A stretch of DNA of 64,000 nt, from the NCBI GenBank assembly GCA_963703605.1, contig CAVPFC010000065.1, forward strand, positions 122,965 through 186,964, read 5' to 3'. Made by a program: the position numbers and the translations under genes. This DNA comes from DASXKD01 sp963703605. Lineage in GTDB: Bacteria > Actinomycetota > Actinomycetes > Streptosporangiales > Streptosporangiaceae. Position 1 is the stretch's first letter, and the number at the start of each line of letters is the position of its first letter. Below, in pieces: positions 8,711 through 16,584 of the stretch. Under the pieces are notes generated by a model, which was not told where the DNA came from, did no database searches, and saw nothing but the letters and a program-made list of their open reading frames with translations.

Positions 8711-10882
8711 ATGGACACGGCGGACCGGGACCGGTCTGGCCGCCCGGCGCCGTCGACAGCGGGAACACTGGACGCCGGGGACCAAACCCCAGACGCGGGG
8801 GACGCACCCGCTGGCCGGCCGGGGACCGCCCCCGCGCCGGAAGCAGGCAGCAAACCCGCTGGCGCTGCGGTCGCGGGCGGCGCGGCGGCCGCCGGGCGGT
8901 TCCGCCGGATGCGGGGCCGGGCCGGCCGCCGGTGGCGGCGCGTTCCCGGCTCATCCTGGCTGCGGCGGGTCACCCGCACGCCAGTGGGCCGGCAGGTGAC
9001 GCTGCTGCTGGGCTTCGTGGCCGCCGGGGTCGCGGTTACCTGGCCGCTGGCCACGGACCTGGCCGGGTCGCTGACCGCGGCGCGGGACACGGCGAGCTAC
9101 GTGTGGGGCTTCTGGTGGGTGGCCTACCAGGTGACGCACCTGGGCAACCCGTGGTTCACCGCGCACATGGCGGCGCCGGTGGGCGTGGAACTCGGGTTCC
9201 ACACGCTTATGCCGCTGCCCGGCCTGCTGTTCACCCCGCTCACCCTGGCCTTCGGCCCGAGCTTCTCCTACAACCTCATGGTGATGCTGCTGCCCGGGCT
9301 GCTCTGCTACGCGATGTACCGGGCGGCGCGGCTGTGGCTGCGCTCGGCCACGGGCGCCGTCGCGGCCGGGGCGTTCTTCGGCCTGTCCTGCATGCTCACC
9401 CAGCAGACCTGGTACCACCTGAACATCGCGCTGGGCGCCCTGTTCCTGCCGCTGGCCCTGGAGGCGTCGGTACGGCTGCGCCGCACCCCGGGACGACGGC
9501 AGGCGGTCATCCTCGGGCTGGTCATGGGCGCCGCGGTGCTCAGCGACCAGGAGTCGTCGGTGCTCGCGGCGATCGTCGTCGCGCTGGTGCTGCTCCCGTG
9601 GCTGGTGCGGCGGCCCAGCCTGGCCCGGTTGCGGCCGGTCGCGCTCGCCGCCCTGGTCGGGGCCGTGGTCTCCAGCCCGCAGATCGTGGCCATGATCGGT
9701 GAGATCAAGCGGGGCGGCCTGGCGATCAGCCCGCAGTTGCTGGCCGTGTCGTACAAGCAGTACGGGATCGGCCTGCCCGGGATGTTCACGCCGACGCCGC
9801 GGGTGACCACGTTCGGGCTCGGCGTCCTGGCCAGCCCGTTCCTGCACGGCCGGGACAACGAGGGCATGCCGATGTTCGGCACGGTGCTCACGGTGCTGGC
9901 GATCCTCGGGCTCGTCGCGGCGTGGCGGCGGCGCAGCGCCTGGCAGCTCGCGGCGCTGTGGCTCGGCTGTGCCGCGCTGGCGCTGGGCACCTCGCTGTGG
10001 ATCGGCAAGAACCAGTACGTCCCGCTGGCCTCGCTGTGGCACGGGGTGCGGGTGTCCGACGTGATGCCGTACACCTGGTTCGTCCGCCTCCCTGGCCTGT
10101 CCAGCTTCCGGGAGGCCGACCGGCTGGCGATCCTTGGGCTCATGCCCGCGGCGCTGCTGGCCGGGGCGGCGGTGGACTGGCTGCGCTACCACGCCAGGTG
10201 GGTGATTGCCCTGGTGGTGGTCGCCGGGCTGCTCGAAGCCGGCTACGCGGGCAACGCCAAGGTGGGCGTGATGCCGACCAGCTACCCGTCGGTCGACAAG
10301 GCGATCGTGGCCGATCACTCCGGCTCGATCGTGCTGGACCTGCCGTTCGGGCTGCGCGGCGGAATCCCCGTCGATGGGGTGCCGTTCTTCCCCCAGGCGC
10401 TGGTGATGGCGACCGCGGACGGCCATCCCCGGTCGATCAGCTACACCTCCCGGCTGCCGGTGAACACCAAGTACGCCATCAACAAGCACCCGTTCTACGC
10501 GAACCTCATCGCCGTCCAGCACGGGGTCCCGCCGAAGTGCCCGTACCTGGCGAAGGTTCCGGCGACGGCGAAGTCCGGGTGCTACGAGTATCCCGGGGTT
10601 TACCCCTACGAGCCGGTCAAGCTCAGCCCGGCGCAACTGGCCGCGTCCGCCCAGGACGCCGCCCGCATGCACATCGGCTGGGCCGTGGTGTGGAAGCGCA
10701 ACAACAGCGTCACCGACTTCATCCTGCCCTACCTGCGGGAGACCGGTTTCCACTTCGCCTACCGGACCTGCGGGCGGGACAGTGTCCTGGTCTACAAGCG
10801 CGCGCCGGTCAAGGCGGCGCCCCAGAAATGCCCGAAAGTTGTCCGTATTTCCAAATCAGCAGGCATTTCAGCTCATAGTTAA
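8711..10882 (+). CDS. Polytopic membrane protein, GT-C glycosyltransferase-like (first of two paralogues)
   Basis: A 723-residue protein with an Ala/Pro/Arg-rich cytoplasmic N-terminus of about 95 residues, then many hydrophobic segments (first VTLLLGFVAAGVAVTWPL). The first large loop carries an Asp (TAARDTASYVWGFWW), as in GT-C enzymes that use lipid-linked sugars; further conserved blocks shared with the next gene are GFHTLMPLPGLL, FREADRLAILGL, DLPFGLRGG and MHIGWAVVWKRN. The function is not established; membrane glycosyl transfer is inference from topology and from the nearby glycan genes. The ATG at 8711 follows GAGGTG closely, so it is preferred over an in-frame start at 8672. Confidence 0.65.
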   Translation: MDTADRDRSGRPAPSTAGTLDAGDQTPDAGDAPAGRPGTAPAPEAGSKPAGAAVAGGAAAAGRFRRMRGRAGRRWRRVPGSSWLRRVTRTPVGRQVTLLLGFVAAGVAVTWPLATDLAGSLTAARDTASYVWGFWWVAYQVTHLGNPWFTAHMAAPVGVELGFHTLMPLPGLLFTPLTLAFGPSFSYNLMVMLLPGLLCYAMYRAARLWLRSATGAVAAGAFFGLSCMLTQQTWYHLNIALGALFLPLALEASVRLRRTPGRRQAVILGLVMGAAVLSDQESSVLAAIVVALVLLPWLVRRPSLARLRPVALAALVGAVVSSPQIVAMIGEIKRGGLAISPQLLAVSYKQYGIGLPGMFTPTPRVTTFGLGVLASPFLHGRDNEGMPMFGTVLTVLAILGLVAAWRRRSAWQLAALWLGCAALALGTSLWIGKNQYVPLASLWHGVRVSDVMPYTWFVRLPGLSSFREADRLAILGLMPAALLAGAAVDWLRYHARWVIALVVVAGLLEAGYAGNAKVGVMPTSYPSVDKAIVADHSGSIVLDLPFGLRGGIPVDGVPFFPQALVMATADGHPRSISYTSRLPVNTKYAINKHPFYANLIAVQHGVPPKCPYLAKVPATAKSGCYEYPGVYPYEPVKLSPAQLAASAQDAARMHIGWAVVWKRNNSVTDFILPYLRETGFHFAYRTCGRDSVLVYKRAPVKAAPQKCPKVVRISKSAGISAHS

Positions 10883-11163
10883 TTCTTTGCCATGAACCGG
10901 CCCAGCTGCGCGGTAAATACCGGGTTGCGCCCGGTCCGGCCGTGCCGATTGCCCCATGCGGCAGCAAACGCCCAGAGTGAGCACTTGGCCTGGGAGGACA
11001 CGGCTTCCTTCAATTGATGGCCAAGCTTTGTGAACCCATAGGCGAGCCCTTCTACTGGGTATGCAACTATCTGTCTTAACGCCGCCACGCCCGCAACGGG
11101 GGGCTGGCTAGGGCGCCCGGCAGCAGCAGGGGAATCCGTTGTGCTCCGCCGCGTCCCAGGCAT
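10879..11163 (-). CDS. Possible small hypothetical protein of atypical composition
   Basis: A 94-codon frame, convergent with and overlapping the preceding gene end by 4 bp. Its second half, EGLAYGFTKLGHQLKEAVSS and then CSLWAFAAAWGNRHGR, reads like protein, but codon third positions are clearly less GC-rich than in neighbouring genes. I do not recognise a family. It may be a remnant of a transferred gene, or simply the AT-richer spacer between the two membrane-protein genes. Confidence 0.25.
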   Translation of the reverse strand: MPGTRRSTTDSPAAAGRPSQPPVAGVAALRQIVAYPVEGLAYGFTKLGHQLKEAVSSQAKCSLWAFAAAWGNRHGRTGRNPVFTAQLGRFMAKN

Positions 11164-11228
11164 GGGCGATTTCCGGCAATTCTTTTGTCGGCCGCCTTTT
11201 ACGTGAAATGCGAGGCGGAAGGGGGTGA
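10883..11228. other. Lower-GC spacer between the paralogous membrane-protein genes
   Basis: A stretch of 346 bp with noticeably more A and T than the flanking genes, for example around 11010-11075. Apart from the doubtful leftward frame annotated separately it holds only the ribosome site GGAAGGGGGTG before the ATG at 11229. Confidence 0.4.
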
Positions 11229-13706
11229 ATGGAGCTGGAGGGCCGCTACTGGCCTGGTAAGCGCGGCTCCGGCGTATTGCGCTGGCGACAGATGCGAGCG
11301 GGGACTCGCGACCAGGCCGGGCCCGGAAGCACCGCCGTGACGCGGACGGTAGTACGCAACGGCGTCCCACCCCCCGCTACCGGGCCCGAGGCGACCACCC
11401 TGGGCGGTGACGGACCGGGGACGCTCACCCGGGAACGCGGCGGGCCGGCCGCGGCCACTGTGCTCCGGAACGGGGCGGCCAGGACCCTGGGCCGGGCAGC
11501 GCCGGTGCTGGCCGCCCCCGGCCTGAAGGCCGTCACGCTGCATCATGAGGGCGCGCCGTGGCTGGCCTCCCCCGACTGGGGCGAGCTGGAGACGACCGCA
11601 CCGGCCGGGGCGCCGCCGGCCGCCCGGCCCAGGCAGGCCCGCGCCCGCGCGGTCGCCGCCCGGGCCACCGTGCGGCACGCCGCGCTGATCATCGGCTATC
11701 TCGCCGCCGGGATCGCGCTGACCTGGCCCCGGGCGGCATACCTGGCGGGCCGTCTGCCTGCCACCCGCGACGTCGGCGGCTACGTCTGGGGCTTCTGGTG
11801 GCTGGCCCGCCAGGTCACCCACCTCAGCAACCCGTGGTCCACCGGCTACCTGGCCGCTCCCGTCGGCACGCAACTCGCCTACCACACCCTCATGCCGCTG
11901 CCCGGCCTGCTGATGACCCCGGTCACGCTGGCCTTCGGCCCGAGCGCGTCGTACAACCTGCTCTCGATCGCCTGCCCGGGCCTGCTGTGCTACGCCATGT
12001 ACCGGGCGGCCCGGCTGTGGCTGCCGGGCGGGTTCGAGGCGGTGGTCGCCGGGGCGTTCTTCGGCCTGTCCTCCAGCCTCGCCTGGCGCAGCTGGTACGA
12101 GGTCAACCTGGCGCTCGGCGCGCTGTTCCTGCCGATGGTGCTGGAGGCGTCGGTGCGGCTGCGGCGCAACCCGGGCCGGCGGCAGGCCGCCATCGTGGGG
12201 CTGCTGCTCGGCCTGGCCATGCTCACCGACCAGGAGTCGGCGGTGCTGGCGGCGGTGCTGGCCGGGCTGGCGCTGGTCCCGTGGCTGGTGCGGCGCCGGT
12301 CAGCCGTGGCGCTGTGGCCGGTCCTGCTGGCGGCGCTCGTGGCGGCCGTGGTCGCCAGCCCGCAGATCATCGCCATGGCCCAGCAGTCGGCCGACGGGGG
12401 TGCCGCGACCCCGGCCCGCGTCCTGGCGCAGGATTACAACGAGTCCGGGGCGGGCCTGGTCCAGATGGTGGCCCCGTCGCCGCGGCTGGCCAGCTACGGC
12501 CTGTCCGCCCTGGCCTCGCCGTACTACCAGGGCCGGCCGTCTTTCGTGGTGATCGGGTACGGCGCCGTGCTCACCCTGATGACGCTGACCGGCCTGGTGG
12601 TGGCCCGGCGCCGCCCCGCCGCCCGGTTGCTCGGGCTGCTGTGGCTGGCCTGCACCGCGCTGGCCCTGGGCTCCGCGCCCTGGATCCTCGATCGCAGCTA
12701 CCGCCCGCTGGCCGGGAAACTGCACGGGGCGCGGGTGTCGCTGCTGATGCCCTACACCTGGCTGGTCCGGCTGCCCGGCCTGGCCAACTTCCGGGAGGCC
12801 GACCGCTTCACCGAGCTTGGCCTCGTGGCGGCCGCCCTGCTCGCCGGGGCGGCGGCCGGCTGGCTCCGGGGCCGGGCCAAGCCCGTGCTCGTGGTGCTGC
12901 TCGCGCTTGGCCTGGTGGAGGCCGGCTGGTCGGGCAACCAGCCCGGGCACGACCCGGTCGGCGTGATGCCGACCACCATGCCCCGGCTGGACGGCCCGAT
13001 CGCGGCCGACCGTTCCTCGTCGGTCGTGGTCGACGTGCCGTTTGGCATCCGCGGCGGGCTGCCGGTGGACGGCGGCGCGTTCCCGGCCGAGACGATGGTG
13101 CTGGCCACCGCGGACGGCCACCCGCTCGGCGACGCCTTCGTGTCCCGCATCCCGCACGCCACCCTGGCCGGCATCCAGCGCTGCGCGTTCTACGCGGGCC
13201 TGATGAACGCCCAGGGCGGCCCCCAGCTCAACACCCAGGCGATGCTGGTGGCGGCCCGGCAGAGCGCCTCCGCCATGCACATCGGCTGGGTGCTGGTGTG
13301 GACGCCGAACACCGCCGTGGCTCGCTATCTGCGCAGGACCGGCTTCGCGCTGGACTACCAGGCGGACGGGGCCTCGGTGTACCGGCCCGCGGCGCTCGCT
13401 GGCCTGCCGGGCCGGGCCCTGCTTGACCCGGCCCGCGCCGTGCGCCCCCACCGGGCCCGCAAGGCACACCGCGGCACCCGGCACTGGGCCCGGGGCTGGG
13501 AACAGCGCCGCCGCCTGCCCAGCGCGGCGCTCCTTGACCCGCCCCGCCTGGCCCAGCACCACGCCCGCCGGGCCCATCACCGCCGTCACCGCCCGCCCCG
13601 CACCCGCCGCCCCACCACCGGCGCTGCGGCGCCGGTGAGCCAGCGCCGCAACACCGACCGCCCCCACCCGCATCCCCACGCCTACCACCGCCGGCGTGCC
13701 CCATGA
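11229..13706 (+). CDS. Polytopic membrane protein, GT-C glycosyltransferase-like (second paralogue)
   Basis: An 825-residue paralogue of the preceding membrane protein, sharing VGGYVWGFWWLARQVTHL, YHTLMPLPGLLMTP, GLLCYAMYRAARLWL, TDQESAVLAAVLAGL, MPYTWLVRLPGLANFREADR, VPFGIRGGLPVDGG and MHIGWVLVWTPN. It differs by a longer N-terminal extension of about 145 residues and a strongly His/Arg-rich C-terminal tail of about 95 residues that looks disordered and basic. Start ATG 11229 has a strong GGAAGGGGGTG site. Tandem arrangement and even spacing of shared blocks show duplication; a role in cell-surface glycan assembly is inferred only. Confidence 0.65.
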   Translation: MELEGRYWPGKRGSGVLRWRQMRAGTRDQAGPGSTAVTRTVVRNGVPPPATGPEATTLGGDGPGTLTRERGGPAAATVLRNGAARTLGRAAPVLAAPGLKAVTLHHEGAPWLASPDWGELETTAPAGAPPAARPRQARARAVAARATVRHAALIIGYLAAGIALTWPRAAYLAGRLPATRDVGGYVWGFWWLARQVTHLSNPWSTGYLAAPVGTQLAYHTLMPLPGLLMTPVTLAFGPSASYNLLSIACPGLLCYAMYRAARLWLPGGFEAVVAGAFFGLSSSLAWRSWYEVNLALGALFLPMVLEASVRLRRNPGRRQAAIVGLLLGLAMLTDQESAVLAAVLAGLALVPWLVRRRSAVALWPVLLAALVAAVVASPQIIAMAQQSADGGAATPARVLAQDYNESGAGLVQMVAPSPRLASYGLSALASPYYQGRPSFVVIGYGAVLTLMTLTGLVVARRRPAARLLGLLWLACTALALGSAPWILDRSYRPLAGKLHGARVSLLMPYTWLVRLPGLANFREADRFTELGLVAAALLAGAAAGWLRGRAKPVLVVLLALGLVEAGWSGNQPGHDPVGVMPTTMPRLDGPIAADRSSSVVVDVPFGIRGGLPVDGGAFPAETMVLATADGHPLGDAFVSRIPHATLAGIQRCAFYAGLMNAQGGPQLNTQAMLVAARQSASAMHIGWVLVWTPNTAVARYLRRTGFALDYQADGASVYRPAALAGLPGRALLDPARAVRPHRARKAHRGTRHWARGWEQRRRLPSAALLDPPRLAQHHARRAHHRRHRPPRTRRPTTGAAAPVSQRRNTDRPHPHPHAYHRRRAP

Positions 13707-13754
13707 TCACGGGCATCCGCCCGTTCCCCTGCCGCGACTTCCATGATCATGGGG
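13699..13754. terminator. Bidirectional hairpin between convergent genes
   Basis: Arms CCCCATGATCA (13699-13709) and TGATCATGGGG (13744-13754) are perfectly complementary over 11 bp, with a smaller CGGGCATCCGCCCG hairpin between them. It sits exactly between the second membrane-protein gene and the convergent vapC gene, and no T-tract follows, which is common in high-GC actinobacteria. Confidence 0.6.
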
Positions 13755-13756
13755 TG

Positions 13757-14131
13757 TCAGGCCGCCAGTAGCGGCACCCCATAGTCGTTGAAGCGCTTGT
13801 CGCGCGTCACGACCGTCAGTCCTTCTGCGAATGCCTGGGCTATCAGCATGCGGTCGAAGGGATCCTCATGATGATGCGGAAGCTGCCCGGCCGCGATGCC
13901 GTGAGCAATGCTGATTGGCAGCGGCACAAATCCGCCTGTCTGCACCTGTTGTTCAAGGTCATCGGGGGCGGCAAGCTTTCCGAGCGCCTTCTTGATGGAG
14001 ATCTCCCACGCGCTCGCGGCCGATACGACGACAAGGTTGGCCGGGTCCGCAATCGCGTCCCGCGCCCCAGGATTCAGGCCTTCGTCAGCGAGCCACCACA
14101 GCAAGGCGCGTGTATCCACCAGGAGCCTCAT
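13757..14131 (-). CDS. vapC: VapC-type PIN-domain toxin ribonuclease
   Basis: A 124-residue PIN domain. The metal-binding acidic residues are in place: Asp6 in LLVDTRALLWW, Glu43 in ASAWEISIKKALGKL, Asp93 in HEDPFDRMLIAQA and Asp111 in VVTRDKRF. Family members cleave tRNA or rRNA and are held inactive by a partner antitoxin. The start overlaps the antitoxin stop by ATGA, so the pair is translationally coupled. Confidence 0.9.
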   Translation of the reverse strand: MRLLVDTRALLWWLADEGLNPGARDAIADPANLVVVSAASAWEISIKKALGKLAAPDDLEQQVQTGGFVPLPISIAHGIAAGQLPHHHEDPFDRMLIAQAFAEGLTVVTRDKRFNDYGVPLLAA

Positions 14132-14373
14132 GGGCGCTCCCCACGAAACGCGGCATCGATTTCGCCCGGCAGCTCGTCGAAGTCGTCACTGATGCGGACC
14201 TTGCCGCGCCACCCGCCCGGCGAGCGCCGGCGTGACGGCGAGTCCGCCAAGGGCACCAGGCGCGCAATCGGGCGGCCCGCCCTGGCTATGACGATTTCCT
14301 CCCCGGCGGCTGCACGGTCGAGCAACTGTGACAGGTGCGTCTTGGCTTCGTACACATTCACGCTTTCGGACAC
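14128..14373 (-). CDS. vapB: Phd/YefM-family antitoxin of VapBC
   Basis: An 81-residue Phd/YefM-fold antitoxin. SVNVYEAKTHLSQLLDRAAAGEEIVIARAGRP is the DNA-binding dimer core, followed by a charged flexible tail (DDFDELPGEIDAAFRGE) that would wrap the toxin. It precedes vapC in the operon, as usual for autorepressed type II systems. Three copies of GTCTAG directly upstream are candidate autoregulatory sites. Confidence 0.88.
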   Translation of the reverse strand: MSESVNVYEAKTHLSQLLDRAAAGEEIVIARAGRPIARLVPLADSPSRRRSPGGWRGKVRISDDFDELPGEIDAAFRGERP

Positions 14374-14380
14374 GAGGCCA

Positions 14381-14407
14381 GTCTAGCATCTGATTGGTCT
14401 AGTCTAG
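14381..14407. promoter_or_regulatory. GTCTAG repeats upstream of vapBC
   Basis: GTCTAG occurs at 14381, 14397 and 14402, just before the vapB start at 14373. Its CTAG core is a palindrome. CTAG is generally rare in GC-rich genomes, so three copies within 27 bp stand out. Binding by the VapB dimer is inferred. Confidence 0.4.
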
Positions 14408-14454
14408 TCAGGTTAGCTGACGGCCTACTGCTCACCTCGCAGACTCGCTTGTCG

Positions 14455-14667
14455 CTAGCTGGCTGGGCTGGCCGAAAGACGCCCTGGCCAGGGCGGCGGA
14501 TGGTCAGGTCCTCGGGTGCCAGTCCGCAGGAGCTGTGAGACGCGCTGCGGCGACACGTTGAGCACCTTGGCGATATCACGCCCGGACAGGCCAGCTTGGC
14601 GCAGCCGCCGTGCCGTGGCCCGTGATTGCGCGGCTGCCAGTCGCTGTGCCTGATCGGCTGCGCTCAC
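14455..14667 (-). CDS. Small helix-turn-helix protein, possibly a truncated HicB-like C-terminus
   Basis: A 70-residue peptide with a clear HTH: RRLRQAGLSGRDIAKVLNVSP followed by QRVSQLLR. In-frame codons upstream of the GTG at 14667 (LDEETRAARAA) continue the helical pattern for about 40 bp but have no start. Similar segments end HicB-like antitoxins of this lineage, so this may be the surviving C-terminus of such a gene between vapBC and the MarR gene. A stand-alone DNA-binding protein is the alternative. Confidence 0.45.
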   Translation of the reverse strand: MSAADQAQRLAAAQSRATARRLRQAGLSGRDIAKVLNVSPQRVSQLLRTGTRGPDHPPPWPGRLSASPAS

Positions 14668-14734
14668 CGCTGCCCGCGCGGCGCGCGTCTCCTCGTCAAG
14701 ACCGCCACCTCCAGGCCACCGGCGTTGTGACGGG

Positions 14735-15286
14735 CTACGGCGCGGTGTGGGCGGGCGGGCCGGTCACGGGCGCGCCCACGCCCGGGGGCGCGCCGTCGAG
14801 CAGGCCTTCGGCTATCAGTTCCCGGATAAGTCCGCGCAGGCCAATGGCAAGGCCGTTGCGTTCCTCGTCGGACAGGGCGGCCAGGATGCGAGCCTGACGC
14901 GACTGCCATGCCCGCCAGACCCGGTCGGCTACGAGGCCGCCCTGGGGGGTGAGGTAGAGCCGGACGTAGCGATGGTTGGCCTCGTCCCGTCCGCGCCTGA
15001 TCCAGCCCTTACGCTCCAGGCCGGCCGCCAGCCTGCTAACCGTGCTCTTCTCCAGGCCCAGCAGTTCGGCCAGCTGGCCCTGCGCGATACCGTGCGCGGC
15101 GACCAACTCGATCAGGGCGCGCGCCTCCGAAGCTGACACAGCCGTGGGCGATCCGGCCGCCTCGCCGGTATCCTCCTTGGCGGCTGCCCGGGAGGCCAGG
15201 GCGCCCGTGAGCGCGTCCCGGCTCAGCACGCCTAGCAGCTGAGCAAGGAGCTCTTCCAGATCCGGGTTGGCCAGCGAGGGATCCAC
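14735..15286 (-). CDS. MarR-family transcriptional regulator
   Basis: A 183-residue winged-helix repressor. The recognition region is IAQGQLAELLGLEKSTVSRLAAGLERKGWIRRG with the wing RDEANHRYVRLYLTPQG; flanking helices form the dimer interface. A long linker near residues 20-55 is slightly unusual. The GTG at 15286 is chosen because it leaves both candidate operators upstream of the coding sequence; a longer frame to 15328 would run through one of them. It is divergent from the polysaccharide exporter genes and is probably autoregulated. Confidence 0.88.
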   Translation of the reverse strand: MDPSLANPDLEELLAQLLGVLSRDALTGALASRAAAKEDTGEAAGSPTAVSASEARALIELVAAHGIAQGQLAELLGLEKSTVSRLAAGLERKGWIRRGRDEANHRYVRLYLTPQGGLVADRVWRAWQSRQARILAALSDEERNGLAIGLRGLIRELIAEGLLDGAPPGVGAPVTGPPAHTAP

Positions 15287-15293
15287 ATGAACA

Positions 15294-15308
15294 GTTGTAC
15301 CGCACAAC
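15294..15308. promoter_or_regulatory. Candidate MarR operator, proximal site
   Basis: GTTGTACCGCACAAC is an inverted repeat (GTTGT-N5-ACAAC, equivalently GTTG-N7-CAAC) starting 8 bp upstream of the MarR GTG. The same architecture recurs 44 bp away. MarR dimers typically bind palindromes of this size in the divergent spacer. Confidence 0.65.
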
Positions 15309-15336
15309 CCTCTCGGTGGTACCGTCAAGTCGTGAG

Positions 15337-15353
15337 AGTTGCCTCATACAACT
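15337..15353. promoter_or_regulatory. Candidate MarR operator, distal site
   Basis: AGTTG-N7-CAACT (15337-15353) has the same GTTG-N7-CAAC core as the proximal site, centre-to-centre distance 44 bp, about four helical turns. It lies about 47 bp before the exporter permease start, so one regulator could control both directions. Confidence 0.65.
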
Positions 15354-15399
15354 GCTGTTCCGGCCGGCCTACCTGCCCAGACCTCGTAGGCTCACCGCT

Positions 15400-16584
15400 G
15401 TGAGCAACCGAGGACGGCTGAGCGCGCCCGGGGAACTGGGCAAGCCAGGCAGTCTCAGCGGCCCGGGCGGCCTCCAGAAGAACGGCAGCCCGGCCGGCCC
15501 GGCCACCGCCACCGCACCGGACGAGGTCGCCGAGCCGACAGCAGCCGAACTGGCTGGCGCCGGGATACCGGCCGGCGAGCCGCTGGCCGTCTACGCCAAG
15601 CGGTACAACCTGGAACCGGCCGCCACCCGGCCGCCCGCGCTGAAGTACCTGCGGATGCTCTGGCAGCGGCGGCAGTTCATCACCGGCTTCGCGACCGCCA
15701 GCAACGTGGCGATGTACAGCGAGGCACGGCTCGGGCAGCTCTGGCAGGTACTGACGCCGCTGCTCAACGCGGGCGTGTACTTCCTGATCTTCGGCGTGCT
15801 CCTCGGCATCAACCGCGGCGTGCCGGACTACATCCCGTTCCTGGTCACCGGCATCTTCGTGTTCAACTTCACGCAGCGGTCGTGCATCACCTCGTCCACG
15901 GTGATGCGCGACAACCTGCCGCTGATCAGGGCGCTCCCGTTCCCGCGCGGCTGTCTCCCGCTCGGCTACGTGATCATCGAACTGCAACAGCTGCTGCTCT
16001 CGTTCGCCGTGCTGTTCGTGATCATCGTGGCCTATGGCGAGCCGATCACCTGGTACTGGCTGCTGATCATTCCGGTGCTGGCCCTGCAGACCCTGTTCAA
16101 CATCGGGTGCGCGTTCGCCCTGGCGCGCTGGGGGTCCGGCTTCGACGACGTCAGCCAGTTGCTGCCGTTCCTCATCCGCACCTGGATGTACTCCTCGGGC
16201 GTCATCTTCAGCATCCAGACCACGCTGACGCTGATCCCCGGCAAGTTCCTGTACAAGCACCCGCACTGGGCCTACCTGCTGCAAATCAACCCCGCCGCCG
16301 TCTACATCACGCTGATCAGGAACGCCCTGCTGGAAGACCAGCGGATCAGCATGCCGGGCTACCACCCCTACAGCGCGCTGCGGTGCGCGATGTACGGCGA
16401 CCCGGCGAAGTTCGGCATTTCTGCGGCCAGGTACGCGAACGAGGTCATCTACTACAGCTCCTACTGTCACGCGGTGGTCGGCGTGCCCCAGCTGTGGTTC
16501 TGGGCGGTCGCGTGGGCGCTGCTGGCCGTGGTCGCCGGCTTCTTCTTCTTCTGGTGGGCCGAGACGAGGTATGGCCGTGGCTGA
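15400..16584 (+). CDS. Polysaccharide ABC exporter, membrane permease (Wzm/TagG type)
   Basis: A 394-residue ABC-2 type permease. After a Gly/Pro-rich N-terminal stretch of about 60 residues comes YLRMLWQRRQFITGFATASN and AMYSEARLGQLWQVLTPLLNAG, the amphipathic interface helix typical of the family, then six membrane segments (VYFLIFGVLLGI, IPFLVTGIFVFNF, LLLSFAVLFVIIVAYG, WYWLLIIPVLALQ, WAYLLQINPAAVYITLIRNAL, WFWAVAWALLAVVAGFFFFWW). With the next gene it would export lipid-linked glycan. Start GTG 15400 (VSNRGRLSAPG) is placed downstream of the operators. Closest known counterparts are mycobacterial Rv3783-like galactan exporters and teichoic acid TagG. Confidence 0.85.
   Translation: MSNRGRLSAPGELGKPGSLSGPGGLQKNGSPAGPATATAPDEVAEPTAAELAGAGIPAGEPLAVYAKRYNLEPAATRPPALKYLRMLWQRRQFITGFATASNVAMYSEARLGQLWQVLTPLLNAGVYFLIFGVLLGINRGVPDYIPFLVTGIFVFNFTQRSCITSSTVMRDNLPLIRALPFPRGCLPLGYVIIELQQLLLSFAVLFVIIVAYGEPITWYWLLIIPVLALQTLFNIGCAFALARWGSGFDDVSQLLPFLIRTWMYSSGVIFSIQTTLTLIPGKFLYKHPHWAYLLQINPAAVYITLIRNALLEDQRISMPGYHPYSALRCAMYGDPAKFGISAARYANEVIYYSSYCHAVVGVPQLWFWAVAWALLAVVAGFFFFWWAETRYGRG

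Noticed and set aside
8951..10753. A 600-codon frame antisense to the first membrane-protein gene
   Set aside because: The product is Gln/Arg/His-rich with no hydrophobic segments or motifs and mirrors codon bias of the real gene.
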